From contig NC_058522.1 in NCBI RefSeq assembly GCF_904849725.1, positions 434,463,529 to 434,527,528 of the forward strand: a stretch of DNA of 64,000 bases. The letters run 5' to 3'. Of the stretch, positions 32,320-43,641 are shown in pieces. The DNA is from Hordeum vulgare subsp. vulgare. Taxonomy: Eukaryota; Streptophyta; Magnoliopsida; Poales; Poaceae. The notes under the pieces were generated by a model. That model was not told the DNA's origin, made no database searches, and saw only the letters and a list, made by a program, of their open reading frames with translations. A program made the position numbers and the translations under genes. Numbering within the stretch: position 1 is the stretch's first letter; every line of letters begins with the position of its first letter.

Positions 32320-33971
32320 TGTTGACGTGCAACTATTCCTGACTTGATGCCTCTACGACAACGGAGCCAGAAAAGAGCTGCTCCCAATTGCTCAACAATT
32401 AGCAATTGTCTTGCAATGGCCCACCAGCGTGTGGGATCGCGAAAGTTTTCGAGGGTAGAGTATTCAACCCAAATTTGTTGGTTGGACACGATGGGAGTGA
32501 AAGAATATTCTCCAGTATTAGCAGTTGAGTCGTCAGCTCAACCACACCTGAAAGATTAGTATCTGCAAGAAGGATATAAGCAGCAAAGGTAGTATGATAG
32601 CAACGGTGCTAGGAAAGATCTGTTGACAAGGCAGACTATTCCTAACTGAAGTATCAATGGCGCCAGAAAAGTATTGTAGCAGGTAGCAGCAGGGTAACGA
32701 GTAACATCAGTGGCAAGGAACGGCAATAGTGACAGCAGTAGCAAGTAACATCAGTAGCAAGTAGCAGCAGTAGCGAGTAACAGCAGTAGCAAGTAACATC
32801 AGTAGCAAGTAACGGTAGTAACAACAGCAGAGCAAAGCAAGTAACAGCAGCAGTGGGACAAACTCGTAGGCAATGGATCGGTGATTTGTTGGATGGTTCA
32901 TCATGCAACAGTTATAACACTGAGAGATATGTGACTAGCTCCCGTTCGTCAATGTGATGTAGGCATGCAATCCGTGTGTAGTCATACGTGCTTAGGGAAA
33001 AGAACTTGCATGCCATCTATTGTCCATCCCTCCCGTGGCAGTGGGGTCCAAATGGATACTACAGGATATTAAGGTTCTCCTTTTAATAAAGAACCGGACC
33101 AACGCATTAGCACTTGGTGAACACATGAACTCCTCAAACTATGGTCATCACCGGGAGTGGTTTCGGTTATTGTCACTCCGGGGTTGCCGGATCATAACAC
33201 ATAGTAGGTAACTACAACTTGCAAGATGATCTAAAACACACATATATTGGTGACAACATAATAATTTCATATCCGAATTCATGGCACTCGGGCCCTAGTG
33301 ACAAGCATTAAGCATGGCAAAGTAGTAGCAACATCAATCTCAGAACATAGTGGATACTAGGGATCAATCCCCGTCAAAACTAACTCGATTACATGGTAGA
33401 TCTCATCCTACTCATCACTGCCCAGCGAGCCTACAAATAGATTACTCACGAACTATGAAGAGCTTCATGGAATTGGAGAGGGAAGAAGGTTGATGATGAC
33501 GATGGCGACGATCTCCTTGATCCGGAGCCCAAAACGGACTCCAGATCCGCCCTCCAGGGCAAGAACGGGATGTGGCGGCGCCTCTGGATCGTGAAATGCG
33601 ATGAAATCTTCTCTCTTGATTTTTTTGGGACGAAAGGGAATATATAGAGCTGAGTTTGGAGGCGGCGGAGTCTCATGGGCCCCACAAGCCCTCACGGCGT
33701 GGCCTGGGGGTGGCCGCGGCCACAGGGCTTGTGGCCCACTGGCTCACCCCCTCCGGTGGATCTTTGCGCATGTATTTTTCATATTTTCCAAAAATATTCT
33801 CCGTAAATTTTCAGGACGTTTCGAGAATTTTCATTTCTGTACAAAAACAACACCATGGCAATTCTGCTGAAAACAGCGTCAGTCCGGGTTAGTTCCATTC
33901 AAATCATGCAAATTAGAGTCCAAAACAAGGGCAAAAGACTTTGGAAAAGTAGATACGATGGAGACGTATCA
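32320..33971 (-). repeat. Element E 5' LTR
   Basis: 1652 bp; starts TGTTGACGTGC on the + strand and ends GAGACGTATCA, followed by GATAT. Hairpin 33676-33692/33724-33738, TATA box about 33641-33648 (- strand), repeat array about 32690-32855. Confidence 0.94.
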
Positions 33972-33976
33972 GATAT

Positions 33977-34697
33977 CCATATTGATTCCCACATGTTCCA
34001 CGATGATCTCATCGGATGAACCACGATGTCAAGGATTCAATCAATCATGTATACAATTCCCTTTGTCTACCAGTATGATACTTGCCCGAGATTCGATCGT
34101 CGGTATTCCTATACCTTGTTCAATCTCGTTACCGGCAAGTCCCTTTACTCGTTCGGTACTCAATATGATGATGGATTACCGAGTGGGCCCAGAGATACCT
34201 CTCCGTCACACGAAGTGACAAATCCCGATCTCGATTCGTACAACCCAACAGACACTTTCGGAGATTCCTGTAGTGCACCTTTATAATCACCTAGTTACGT
34301 TGTGACGTTTGGTACACCCAAAGCACTCCTACGGTTTCCGGGAGTTGCACAATCTCGCGGTCGAAGGAAATGATACTTGACATTAGAAAATCTTTAGCAG
34401 ACGAACAACACGATAGAGTGCTATGCTTAGGATTGGGTCTTGTCCATCACATCATTCCCAATGATGTGATCCCGTTATCAATGTCATCCAATGGCCATGA
34501 TCAAGAAACCATGATCATCCATTGATCAACAAGCTAGCCAACAAGAGGCTTACTAGGGACACATTGTCATATATATATTCACACATGTATTACGGTTTCA
34601 GGTTAATACAATTATAGCATGAATACTAGACAATTAACATGAACTGGAAATATAATGATAACAACTGTATTATTGCCTCTAGGGCATATTTCCAATA
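33977..34697 (-). repeat. Element D 3' LTR, part 2
   Basis: Continues the inverted Copia LTR after element E: TCATCGGATGAACCACGATG, GTAACATACC-type and CACATCATTCCCAATGATGTGATCC words, ending GCCTCTAGGGCATATTTCCAATA (final CA decayed to TA). The polypurine tract follows at once. Confidence 0.88.
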
Positions 34698-34716
34698 GTC
34701 TCCCACTTGCACTAGA
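34698..34716 (-). other. Polypurine tract of element D
   Basis: The - strand reads TCTAGTGCAAGTGGGAGAC next to the LTR; the same sequence precedes the 3' LTRs of I (52969 onward) and G (60745-60763). Confidence 0.82.
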
Positions 34717-34729
34717 GTCAATAATCTAG

Positions 34730-35459
34730 TTACATTGTGATGCATCGAACACCCATAGAGTTCTGGTGCTGATCATGCTTTCCCCGCGGAAGAGGTTTAG
34801 TCAACGGGTTTGCGACATTCAGATCCGTATGCACTTTACAAATATCTATATCTCCATCCTGGATGTATCCACGTATGGAGTTGAAACGGCGCTTGATATG
34901 CTTGGTCTTCTTGTGAAACCTGGGCTGCTTTGCACTAGCAATAGCTCCAGTGTTGTCACAGAACAGAGTCATCGGGCCCGACACACTTGGAATCACTCCT
35001 AGGTCGGTGATGAACTCCTTCATCCAGACACCTTCCTGTGCTGCTTCCGAAGCACCTATGTACTCCGCTTCACATGTAGATGCCGCCACGACACTTTGCT
35101 TGCAACTGCACCAGCTAACTGCCCCCAGTATTCAAAATGTACACGTATCCGGTTTGTGACTTGGAGTCATTCGGATCCGTGTCGAAGCTAGCATCGACGT
35201 AACCCGTTACGACGAGCTCTTCGGCAACTCCATAGACGAGAAACATATCTTTAGTCCTTTTCAGGTACTTTAGGATATTCTTGACCGCTATCTAGTGATC
35301 CACTCCTGGATCACTCTGGTACCTCCCTACCAAACTTATGGCAAGGTTCACATCACGTCTAGTACACAACATGTCATACATGATAGAGCCTATGGCTGAA
35401 GCATAGGGGACGATACTCATCTTTTCTCTATCTTCCGCCGTAGTCGGTCGTTGAGTCGC
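34730..35459 (-). pseudogene. Element D RNase H and RT C-terminal part
   Basis: Copia RNase H at 35089-34730: STCEAEYIGASEAAQEGVWMK with the catalytic Glu, LFCDNTGAIA with catalytic Asp, and DLNVANPLTKPLPRGKH. RT tail in 35449-35292: MSIVPYASAIGSIMYDMLCTRRDV. A stop and a frame change separate them at about 35100-35290, where VDASFDTDPNDSKSQTGY-like sequence is still readable. Cut at 35459 by element F; RT resumes at 43447. Confidence 0.85.
35455..35459. repeat. Target-site duplication GTCGC, left copy (element F)
   Basis: GTCGC before F and GTAGC (43442-43446) after it: a duplication with one mutated base. The host RT sequence reads on across the two flanks when compared with the uninterrupted copy in element I. 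Confidence 0.8.
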
Positions 35460-36951
35460 TGCTGCGGCAACAAAGTCCTTCCCTGGCGCGTAGGAATTCT
35501 TCTTGTTACTTCTCTGGTTTGCGTAGGTTTTTCCCTTGAAGAGGAAAGGGTGATGCAACATAGGAGCAGTAAGTATTTCCCTCAGTTTGAGAACCAAGGT
35601 ATCGATCCAGAAGGAGGGCCTCGTCAAGTCCAAAGTACCTGCGCAAGCACAAACAAGCTTGAACCCAACGCTTTAAAGGGGTTGTCAATCCCTTCAAGAT
35701 TGTTTGCAAAGTGAGATCTGAAGGCGGAAAGTGCAACGAAGTAAAAAGTGTAAGGTTGAAAACATGGTGTGAAGTAGACCCTGGGGGCCGTAGTGTTCAC
35801 TAGAGGCTTCTCTCATAATAGAAAATATCACGGTCAATGAACAAATTACTGTCGAGCAATTGATAGAACCGCGCAAAGTCATGACGATATCTAAGGAAAT
35901 GATCTAGCATATAGGAATCACGTCCGAGACAAGTAGACCGATACTTTGTGCATCTACTACTATTACTCCACACATCGACCGCTATCCAGCATGCATCTAG
36001 TGTATTGAGTTCATGAAGAACAGAGTAACGCTTTAAGCAAGATGACATGATGTAGAGGGATAATCTCAAACCAATGATGAAAACCCCATCTTTTTACCCT
36101 TGATGGCAACAAAACCAAGCACTTCTCCCATTGCAAGAATCATAGATCTAGTTGGCCAAACAAAACCCACAACTTGAAGAGAATTACAAGGATATGAAAT
36201 CATGCATAAGAGAGATCAGAAGAAACTCAAATAAGATTCATAGATAATCTGATCATAAATCCACAATTCATCGGATCTCGACAAACACACCGCAAAAGAA
36301 GATTACATCGGATAGATCTCCATGAATATCATGGAGAACTTTGTATTGAAGATCCAAGAGAGAGAAGAAGCCATCTAGTTACTAGGTATGGACCCGTAGG
36401 TCTATGGTGAACTACTCACGCATCATCGGAGAGGTCATGGTGTTGATGAAGAAGCCCTTTGTGTCCGAATCTCCCCTCCGGCAGGGCACCAGGACGTGCC
36501 CCAGATGGGATCTTGCGGAGACAGAAGCTTGCGGCGGCGGAAAAGTAATTGCGATCGTCTCTTGATTTTTTTAGGAATATTTGGGAATTTATAGGCGCAA
36601 GATCTAGGTCAGGGGACCTCCAGGGGGCCCACAAGCCTGGATGGCGCGACCCCCCTGGCCGTGGGGTGGGGGCTTGTGGGGTCCCTTGGGGCTCTTCTGG
36701 CTTGGCTCCCAAGTCCTCCGATCTTCTTCCGTTCCAGAAAAAAATCTTTTCGGGGATTTTCTTCCGTTTGGACTCCGTTTCAAAATCTCCTCTGAAAGGG
36801 GTCAAAAACATGGAAAAAACAGGAACTGGCACTTGCCAATAAGGTAATAAGTTAGTCCCAGAAAATAAATAAAAGGCATGCAAAACATCCAAAGTTTGAC
36901 AAGATAATAGCATGAAACCATCAAAAATTATAGATACGTTGGAGACTATCA
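35460..36951 (-). repeat. Element F 3' LTR
   Basis: Starts TGCTGCGGCAAC and ends GGAGACTATCA (GT lost from GACGTATCA). Compared with the 5' LTR and with C it lacks about 60 bp at about 36111. Hairpin 36625-36637/36671-36685 beside a TATAAATT box (- strand, about 36586-36593). Confidence 0.9.
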
Positions 36952-36966
36952 AGCATCCCCAAGCTT
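36952..36966 (-). other. Polypurine tract of element F
   Basis: The - strand reads AAGCTTGGGGATGCT, identical to that of C. Confidence 0.8.
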
Positions 36967-39609
36967 AACTCCTGCTCGTCCTCGAGTAGGAAGTGAAAAA
37001 GAATGAATTTTTGATGTTGAATGCTTCCTAGCATAGTTGTCCTTTGCAACTTCTTTCACATGGCAAGAACGTTTAGACCGTAAGATTCAAAACAATAGTT
37101 TGCTATTGACTTGAAAACAATAATACTTCAAGCAAACTAGCAAAGTAATCATGAACTTTCAATATAACAAGGCCGAAGAAAGTTATCCCTACAAAATCAT
37201 ATAGTCTGGCTATGCTCCATCATCCTCACACAACTAATGTAAATTATGCACAACCCCAGAATTGGCCAAGTAACTATTTTCGCACTCTTACTTTCTCAAA
37301 CTTTTTCTAACTATCATGCAATACATGAGCGCGAGCCATGGATATAACACTATAGGTGGAATAGAGTGTGGTGGTGGTTGTGAGACAAAAAGGAGGAGAT
37401 GGTCACACTGACTCGGTGTATCAATAGGCTATGAAGATGCCCATTAATAGATATCAATGTGAATGAGTAGGGATTGCCATACAAGAGATGCACTAGATCT
37501 ATAAGTATGTGAAAGCTCAAGAGGAAAACTAGTGGGTGTGCATCCAACTTGCTTGCTCACGAAGACCTAGGGCAATTTTGAGGAAGCCCATCATTGGCAT
37601 ATACAAGCCAAGTTATAAAACGAAGATTCCCACTAGCATATGGTAGTGATAAAGCAAGAAGCTCTCAATCATGAAGAACATGGTGCTAACATGAAGCACA
37701 AGTGTGGAAAAAGATAGTAGCATTGTACCTTCTCTCTTTTTCTCTCATTTTTTTATTTGGGCTCTTAGGCCTCTCTTTTTATTTTCTCTCTTCTTTGTTT
37801 TGTTTTTGGGCTCTTTGGCCTCTTTTTTTATTTCCTCACATGGGACAATGCTCTAATAATGATGATCATCACACTTTTTAGTTACTCAAAGCTCAAAGAT
37901 CACAATGATGATGACTCCATAGGAAATGCCTCCGGCAGCGTACCGGGATGTGCAACGATCTAGTATGATCATGCAATGGCAATATGATAGTGACGACACA
38001 AGTCATGATACGGAACGGTGGGAGTTGCATGGCAATATATCTTGGAATGGCTATGAAAATGCCATAGTAGGTAGGTATGGTGGCTGTTTTGAGGAAGGAA
38101 TTTCGTGGGTTTGTGCACCGACGAGAATTGCGCGGCACTAGAGAGGCTAGCAATGGTGGAAGGTGAAAGTGCATCTATACCGTGGGCTCACATTAGTCAT
38201 GAAGAACTCATATACTTATTGTGAAAGTTTTTATTAGTAATCGAAACAAAGTGCTAAACGCATACTCCGAGGGGAAGGGTTGGTAGGTGTTAACCATCGC
38301 GCGATCACGACCTCAACACAAAGGATGACAATCAATAGATCAATTATGCTCCGACTTCCTAACATAGCGGTTCACCATACGTGCATGGTACGGGAATCAC
38401 TAACTCCAACACAAATATTTCTAGATTCACAACACCCTACTAACATAACTCTCAATATTACCGAATCAACATCTCAAAACTAATTGAGAGGAATCAAAAC
38501 TTCTCTTTCTATTCAATGCACATGAAGATGGAGGTTTTTGCATCCTCTTTGGGTACCTAGAACATTTGGGACTACTTTCATAGCATAAGCCAACTACCAA
38601 ATCACGCACCGCCGTGCTCTAAAGATATAAGTGAAGCACAAGAGCAAAAGTATCTAGCTCAAAAGATATAAGTGAAGCATTATAAGCAGTCTAGCAAAAT
38701 CACGATGAGTGCATGTCTCTATCTCTCTAAAAGGTGTGAAGCAAGGATGATTGTGACACAACAAAAAGAAAAGACTCCTAAGATACAAGATGCTCCAAGC
38801 AAAACACATATCATGTGGTGAATAAAAATATAGCTCCAAGTAACGTTACCGATGGATTGAAGACGAAAGAGGGGATGCCTTCCCGGGGCATCCCCAAGCT
38901 TAGGATTTTTTGGTGTCCTTGAATTTGGCTTGGGCTGCCTTGGGAATCCCCAAGCTTAAGCTCTTTCCACTCCTTATCTCTTTGTCCATGAGAACGTCAC
39001 CCAAAACTTCAAAACTTCACAACACAAAACTTAAGCAGAAACTTGTGATAACATTAGTACAAGAAAACAAACTACCACCTCTTTTGTTACTGTAGCAAAC
39101 TTGAATTCCATCTATATTGATGATGGGCTACTTTATTCTCACTTTTCCATGGCTAGTACCCCCGGATACTAACCATAGTTTCATCAAAACAAGCAACCAA
39201 CTCAACAAAAACAGAATCTGTCAAAAACAGACCACTCTGTAGCAATCTGTATACTTCGTATACTTCTCGTACCTCAAAAAATCTGAAACATTACGAAGGT
39301 TTGGGGGAAAAGCATACCAATCAGAAGCAAAAATAATCAACTCAAAAGCTCTTTCTGAATAAAAATGAAAAATCATCTCGTGAGCGAAAAGTTTATGTCT
39401 TTTTTCAGCAGGATCAAACAACCATTACCAAGACTAGTCATAAAGGCATTGCTTGGCTCAAACACAAAAATAAACACAAAAAACATAATCACAACAGAAT
39501 TATGAAAGTGTGGACGCATCAAAACAGAAAGAAAAAGATAAATTCATTGGGTTGCCTCCCAACAAGCGCTATTGTTTAACGCCCTTAGCTAGGCATAGGA
39601 GCGATACAA
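36967..39609 (-). other. Element F 3' non-coding region
   Basis: Counterpart of the 3' region of C on the opposite strand: pyrimidine-rich tract on the + strand at 37730-37850, AAGATATAAGTGAAGCA repeats at 38610-38680, and the conserved block with the TTGGG-AGGCAA-CCCAA hairpin at 39546-39562 just after the gag-protease stop. No supported ORF. Confidence 0.6.
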
Positions 39610-41684
39610 TCACGTATCGTCGTCTTTGGTGCTCAAACCATAAGTAGCACTCATCATGGATTCATAAGGCAATCTTATTTTTTTTCTAGGAAAGTGTTCC
39701 ATGCCCTTCCTTAAAGGAAATTGAAATCTAATATTCCCTTCCTTCATATCGATGATAGCACCGATAGTCCTTAGGAAAGGTCTACCAAGAATAATAGGGC
39801 ATGTAGGATTGCAATCAATGTCAAGCACAATGAAATCCGTGGGTACATAGTTCCTATTTGCAATAATAAGAACATCATTGATCCTTCCCATGGGTTTCTT
39901 GATAGTAGAATCAGCAAGATGCAAATTAAGAGAACACTCTTCAATCTCATTAAAACCTAGAATATCACATAAAGACTTTGAAATCGCAGAAACACTAGCA
40001 CCCAAATCACACAAAACATTGCACTCATAGTTTTTGATTTTGATTTTGATGGTAGGTTCCCACTCATCATGAAGCTTTCTAGGGATAGATACTTCCAGTT
40101 CAAGTTTCTCTTCAAGAGCTTTTATCATAGCTTGGACGATATGATCGGTAAAGGCTTTGTTTTGGCTATAAGCGTGTGGAGAGTTCAACACGGATTGCAT
40201 CAAAGAAATGCATTCAATCAAGGAGCAACTATCATAATTGAATTTCTTGAAATCCACGGTAGTAATTTCATTACTACTCAAAGTTTTAACATCTTCTACT
40301 CCACTTTTAATGCTTTTAGCATCAAGATAGATGGACTCCGAATCCTTGGGGCACTTTTCAACCAAAGTGGATTCATATCCAGCCCCATAATCATTAGGTT
40401 TGACACAAGAAAACAAAGATTCAATGGGAGTCACACGAAGCACTTTAAGATCTTCGTGATTCTCATCACGAGAACAAGCCTTTTTAAGCCATTCATGTCT
40501 AGCACGAATTTGGGTGGTTCTTTCTTGGCTCTCGATCATGGAAACACGCATAGCTTTCAAAGTTTCATCCATGTTGATTTTGGGAGGAGCACATCTAACT
40601 TTCAAAGCATCAACATCACAAGAAATCCTATCAACGCTCTTAGCCAAATCGTCAATTTTGAGTAGTTTTTCCTCTATGGATGCATTGAAAATCTTTTGAG
40701 AGTTGATGAACTCTTTGATATTACTTTCTAGATCAGAGGGTAATCTATTGTAATTTCCATGGGTATTGTTGTGGGAGTTGCCATAGTTATTAGAGGAGTT
40801 ACTAGGAAAAGGCCTAGGAACATAGTTTCCTCTAAAAGCGTTGTTGTTGCCAAAGTTATTCCTACCAACAAAATTAACGTCCGAGCTAGCGTTGCTACTC
40901 CCAATCAAAGAAGACAAAGGCATATCATTAGGATCCAAAGGAGCACTTATACTAGCAACCAAATTCATTAACTCATCCATCTTAGCACTCAACGAGTTAA
41001 TTTCCTCTATAGCGTGTACCTTCTTACTAGTAGGTGACCTTTCAGTGTGCCACTGAGAGTAGTTCGTCATGATGTTGTCTAAGAGCTTTGTGGCTTCTCC
41101 TAACGTGATTTCCATGATTGTTCCACCTGAGGCGGAGTCCAAGATATTTCTAGAAGCGAAATTCAAGCAAGCGTAAAAGATTTGAATAATCATCCAAAGG
41201 CTCAAGCCATGAGCGGGACAATTTCTAATCATTAATTTCATTCTCTCCCAATCTTGTGCAACATGTTCATGATCAAGTTGCTTGAAATTCATGATATCAT
41301 TATGGAGAGAGATGATCTTAGCCGGTGGAAAATACTTGGATATATAAGCATGTTTGCACTTATCCCAAGAATCGATACTATTTTTGGGCAAAGAAGAAAC
41401 CAAGTTTTTGTGCGATCTCGCAACGAGAAAGGAAAAAGCTTTAATTTAATCACGTCATTATCCACATCTCTTTTCTTTTGCATATCGCAAAGCCCAATGA
41501 AGGTATTGAGATGGGATGCGACATCTTCACTAGGAAGCCCAGAGAATTGCTCTTTCATAACAAGATTCAGCAAAGCGGCATTGATTTCGTATGACTCCGC
41601 ACTAGTGGCGGGAGCAATCAGAGTACTAATAAAATCATTATTATTAGTATTCGAGAAGTCACAAATCTTGGTGTTTTCGTTCAT
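39610..41684 (-). pseudogene. gag: Element F gag-protease
   Basis: Starts at the ATG 41684-41682 (MNENTKICDFSNTNNNDF). The gag core (NLVMKEQFSGLPSEDVASHL, LKLFPFSLRDRTKTW) runs to a one-base frameshift at about 41400, then a 597-codon frame (41403-39610) continues with SWDKCKHAYISKYFPPAK, MKLMIRNCPAHGLS, an Asn-rich stretch (NNFGNNNAFRGNYVPRP), a helical region, and protease with NVLCDLGASVSAISKSL, LNLHLADSTIKKPMGRI and PIILGRPFLRTIGAIID. Apart from the single shift it is intact. There is no zinc knuckle and no RT downstream. Confidence 0.85.
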
Positions 41685-41863
41685 GGTGACTTCAGCAAGC
41701 AAGCAAGCACACTAGCAAACAAAAGCGGATGAGAAAAAGGGCGAACGAAAAAGGCAAATTGGTAAAGTGGGGGAGAGGAAAACAAGAGGAACCTAGCAAA
41801 CAAAGTAAATGCAAGAGATGAGTTTTTGACACCTACTTGGATGAGTTCTTGACTTGATCTTCC

Positions 41864-41881
41864 TCCCCGACAACGGCGCCA
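41864..41881 (-). other. Primer binding site of element F
   Basis: The - strand reads TGGCGCCGTTGTCGGGGA, 10 bp from the LTR. Confidence 0.86.
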
Positions 41882-41891
41882 GAAATTCTTC

Positions 41892-43441
41892 AGCTGCGGC
41901 AACAAAAGTCCTTCCCTGGCGCGTAGGAATTCTTCTTGTTACTTCTCTGGTTTGCGTCAATTTTTCCCTTGAAGAGGAAAGGGTGATGCAGCACAGGAGC
42001 AGTAAGTATTTCCCTCAGTTTGAGAACCAAGGTATCGATCCAGAAGGAGGGCCTCGTCAAGTCCAAAGTACCCGCGCAAGCACAACCAAGCTTGCACCCA
42101 ACGCTTTAAAGGGGTTGTCAATCCCTTCAAGATTGTTTGCAAAGTGAGATATGAAGGCGGAAAGTGCAAGGAAGTAAAAAGTGTAAGGCTGAAAATATGG
42201 TGTGGAGTAGACCCTGGGGGCCATAGTGTTCACTAGAGGCTTCTCTCATAATAGCAAATATCACGGTGGGTGAACAAATTATTGTCGAGCAATTTATAGA
42301 ACCGCGCAAAGTCATGACGATATCTAAGGCAATGATCTAGCATATAGGCATCACGTCCGAGACAAGTAGACCGATACTTTATGCATCTACTACTATTACT
42401 CCACACATCGACCGCTATCCAGCATGCATCTAGTGCATTGAGTTCATGAAGAACAGAGTAACGCTTTAAGCAAGATGACATGATGTAGAGGGATAATCTC
42501 AAACCAATGATGAAAACCCCATCTTTTTACCCTTGATGGCAACAACACGATACGTGCCTCGCTACCCCTATTGTCACTAGGTGAGGTCACCGCACGGTAT
42601 GAACCCAAAACCAAGCACTTCTCCCATTGCAAGAATCATAGATGTAGTTGTCCAAACAAAGCCCACAACTCGAAGAGAATTACAACGATATGAAATCATG
42701 CATAAGAGAGATCAGAAGAAACTCAAATAAGATTCATAGATAATCTAGTCGTAAATCCACAATTCATCGGATCTCGACAAACACACCGCAAAAGAAGATT
42801 ACATCGGATATATCTCCATGAAGATCATGGAGAACTTTGTATTGAAGATCCAAGAGAGAGAAGAAGCCATCTAGTTACTAGCTATGGACCTGTAGGTCTA
42901 TGGTGAACTACTCATGCATCATCGGAGAGGTCATGGTGTTGATGAAGAAGCCCTCCGTGTCCGAATCTCTCCTCCGGCAGGACACTAGGACGTGCCCGAG
43001 ATGGGATCTTGCGGAGACAGAAGCTTGCGGTGGCAGAAAAGTAATTGCGATCGTCTCTTGATGTTTTTGGGAATATTTGGGAATTTATAGGCGCAAGATG
43101 TAGGTCAGGGGACCTCCAGGGGGCCCACAAGCCTGGATGGCGTGCCCCCCTGGCCGTGGGGTGGAGGCTTGTGGGGCCCCTGGGGCTCTTCTGGCTTGGC
43201 TCCCAAGTCCTCCGATATTCTTCCGTTCCAGAAAAAATCTTTTCGGGGATTTTCTTCCGTTTGAACTCCGTTTCAAAATCTCCTCTGGAAGGTCAAAAAC
43301 ATGGAAAAAACAGGAACTGGCACTTGGCACTGAGTTAATAATTAGTCCTAGAAAATAAATAAAAGGCATGCAAAACATCCAAAGTTTGACAAGATAATAG
43401 CATGAAACATCAAAAATTATAGATACGTTGGAGACGTATCA
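41892..43441 (-). repeat. Element F 5' LTR
   Basis: 1550 bp, ending GAGACGTATCA on the + strand. Hairpin 43121-43133/43166-43180, then TATAAATT on the - strand at about 43083-43090. Keeps the roughly 60-bp segment near 42545-42607 that the 3' LTR has lost. Confidence 0.92.
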
Positions 43442-43446
43442 GTAGC

Positions 43447-43641
43447 ACTCAACCTCACACCTTGCTGTACAATCAAGAACCCTTCTTAGCCTTCTCCATA
43501 TTGAACTTATTCAATATCTTGTCAAGGTACGTGCTTTGTGAAAGACCTATGCGGCATCTCGATCTATCTCTATAGATCTTGATGCCTAATATGTAAGTAG
43601 TTTCTCCAAGGTCCTTCATTGAAAAACTCTTATTCAAATAG
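43447..43641 (-). pseudogene. pol: Element D reverse transcriptase fragment
   Basis: Copia RT sequence on the - strand (motifs of the type NKSFSMKDLGE, YRDRSRCR, GLSQSTYLDK), the upstream neighbour of the RT tail at 35459. Cut at 43641 by the LTR of element G. The YVDD box lies beyond this cut, outside the window. Confidence 0.8.

Larger units (their letters stand above)
23944..33971 (-). mobile_element. Element E: complete non-autonomous Athila-type Gypsy element (gag-protease plus accessory ORF)
   Basis: LTRs at 23944-25617 (1674 bp) and 32320-33971 (1652 bp), TG...CA ends, 5-bp duplication GATAT, primer site at 32293-32310 and polypurine tract at 25618-25631. On the - strand the interior encodes gag, protease and, after a 0.9-kb gap, a 339-aa accessory protein; RT, RNase H and integrase are absent. 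It depended on other elements for copying. Inserted into the LTR of element D. Confidence 0.95.
35460..43441 (-). mobile_element. Element F: complete non-autonomous Gypsy element of the element C family
   Basis: LTRs at 35460-36951 (1492 bp) and 41892-43441 (1550 bp), primer site 41864-41881 (one mismatch to that of C, and the same 10-bp gap to the LTR), polypurine tract 36952-36966 identical to that of C. The interior encodes gag-protease only; no RT, RNase H or integrase. The 5' LTR inner end has AG instead of TG at 41892-41893. It is more diverged from C than C's own LTRs are from each other, and its target duplication is mutated, so it is probably older than C. Confidence 0.92.
23632..43641 (-). 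mobile_element. Element D: Angela-type Ty1/Copia remnant, cut by elements E, F and G
   Basis: Three pieces on the - strand: 23632-23943, 33977-35459 and 43447-43641 (plus duplicated target bases). They carry a 3' LTR, polypurine tract, RNase H and the C-terminal part of RT. The rest of RT, integrase, gag and 5' LTR would lie beyond the end of element G, outside the window. Joining the pieces at the three duplicated or cut sites restores the order seen in the related element I. Confidence 0.85.

Noticed and set aside
34300..34560. AT-rich inverted words suggesting a MITE
   Set aside because: The sequence is continuous with the Copia LTR of D (CACATCATTCCCAATGATGTGATCC is part of such LTRs); no terminal inverted repeats with a target duplication were found.
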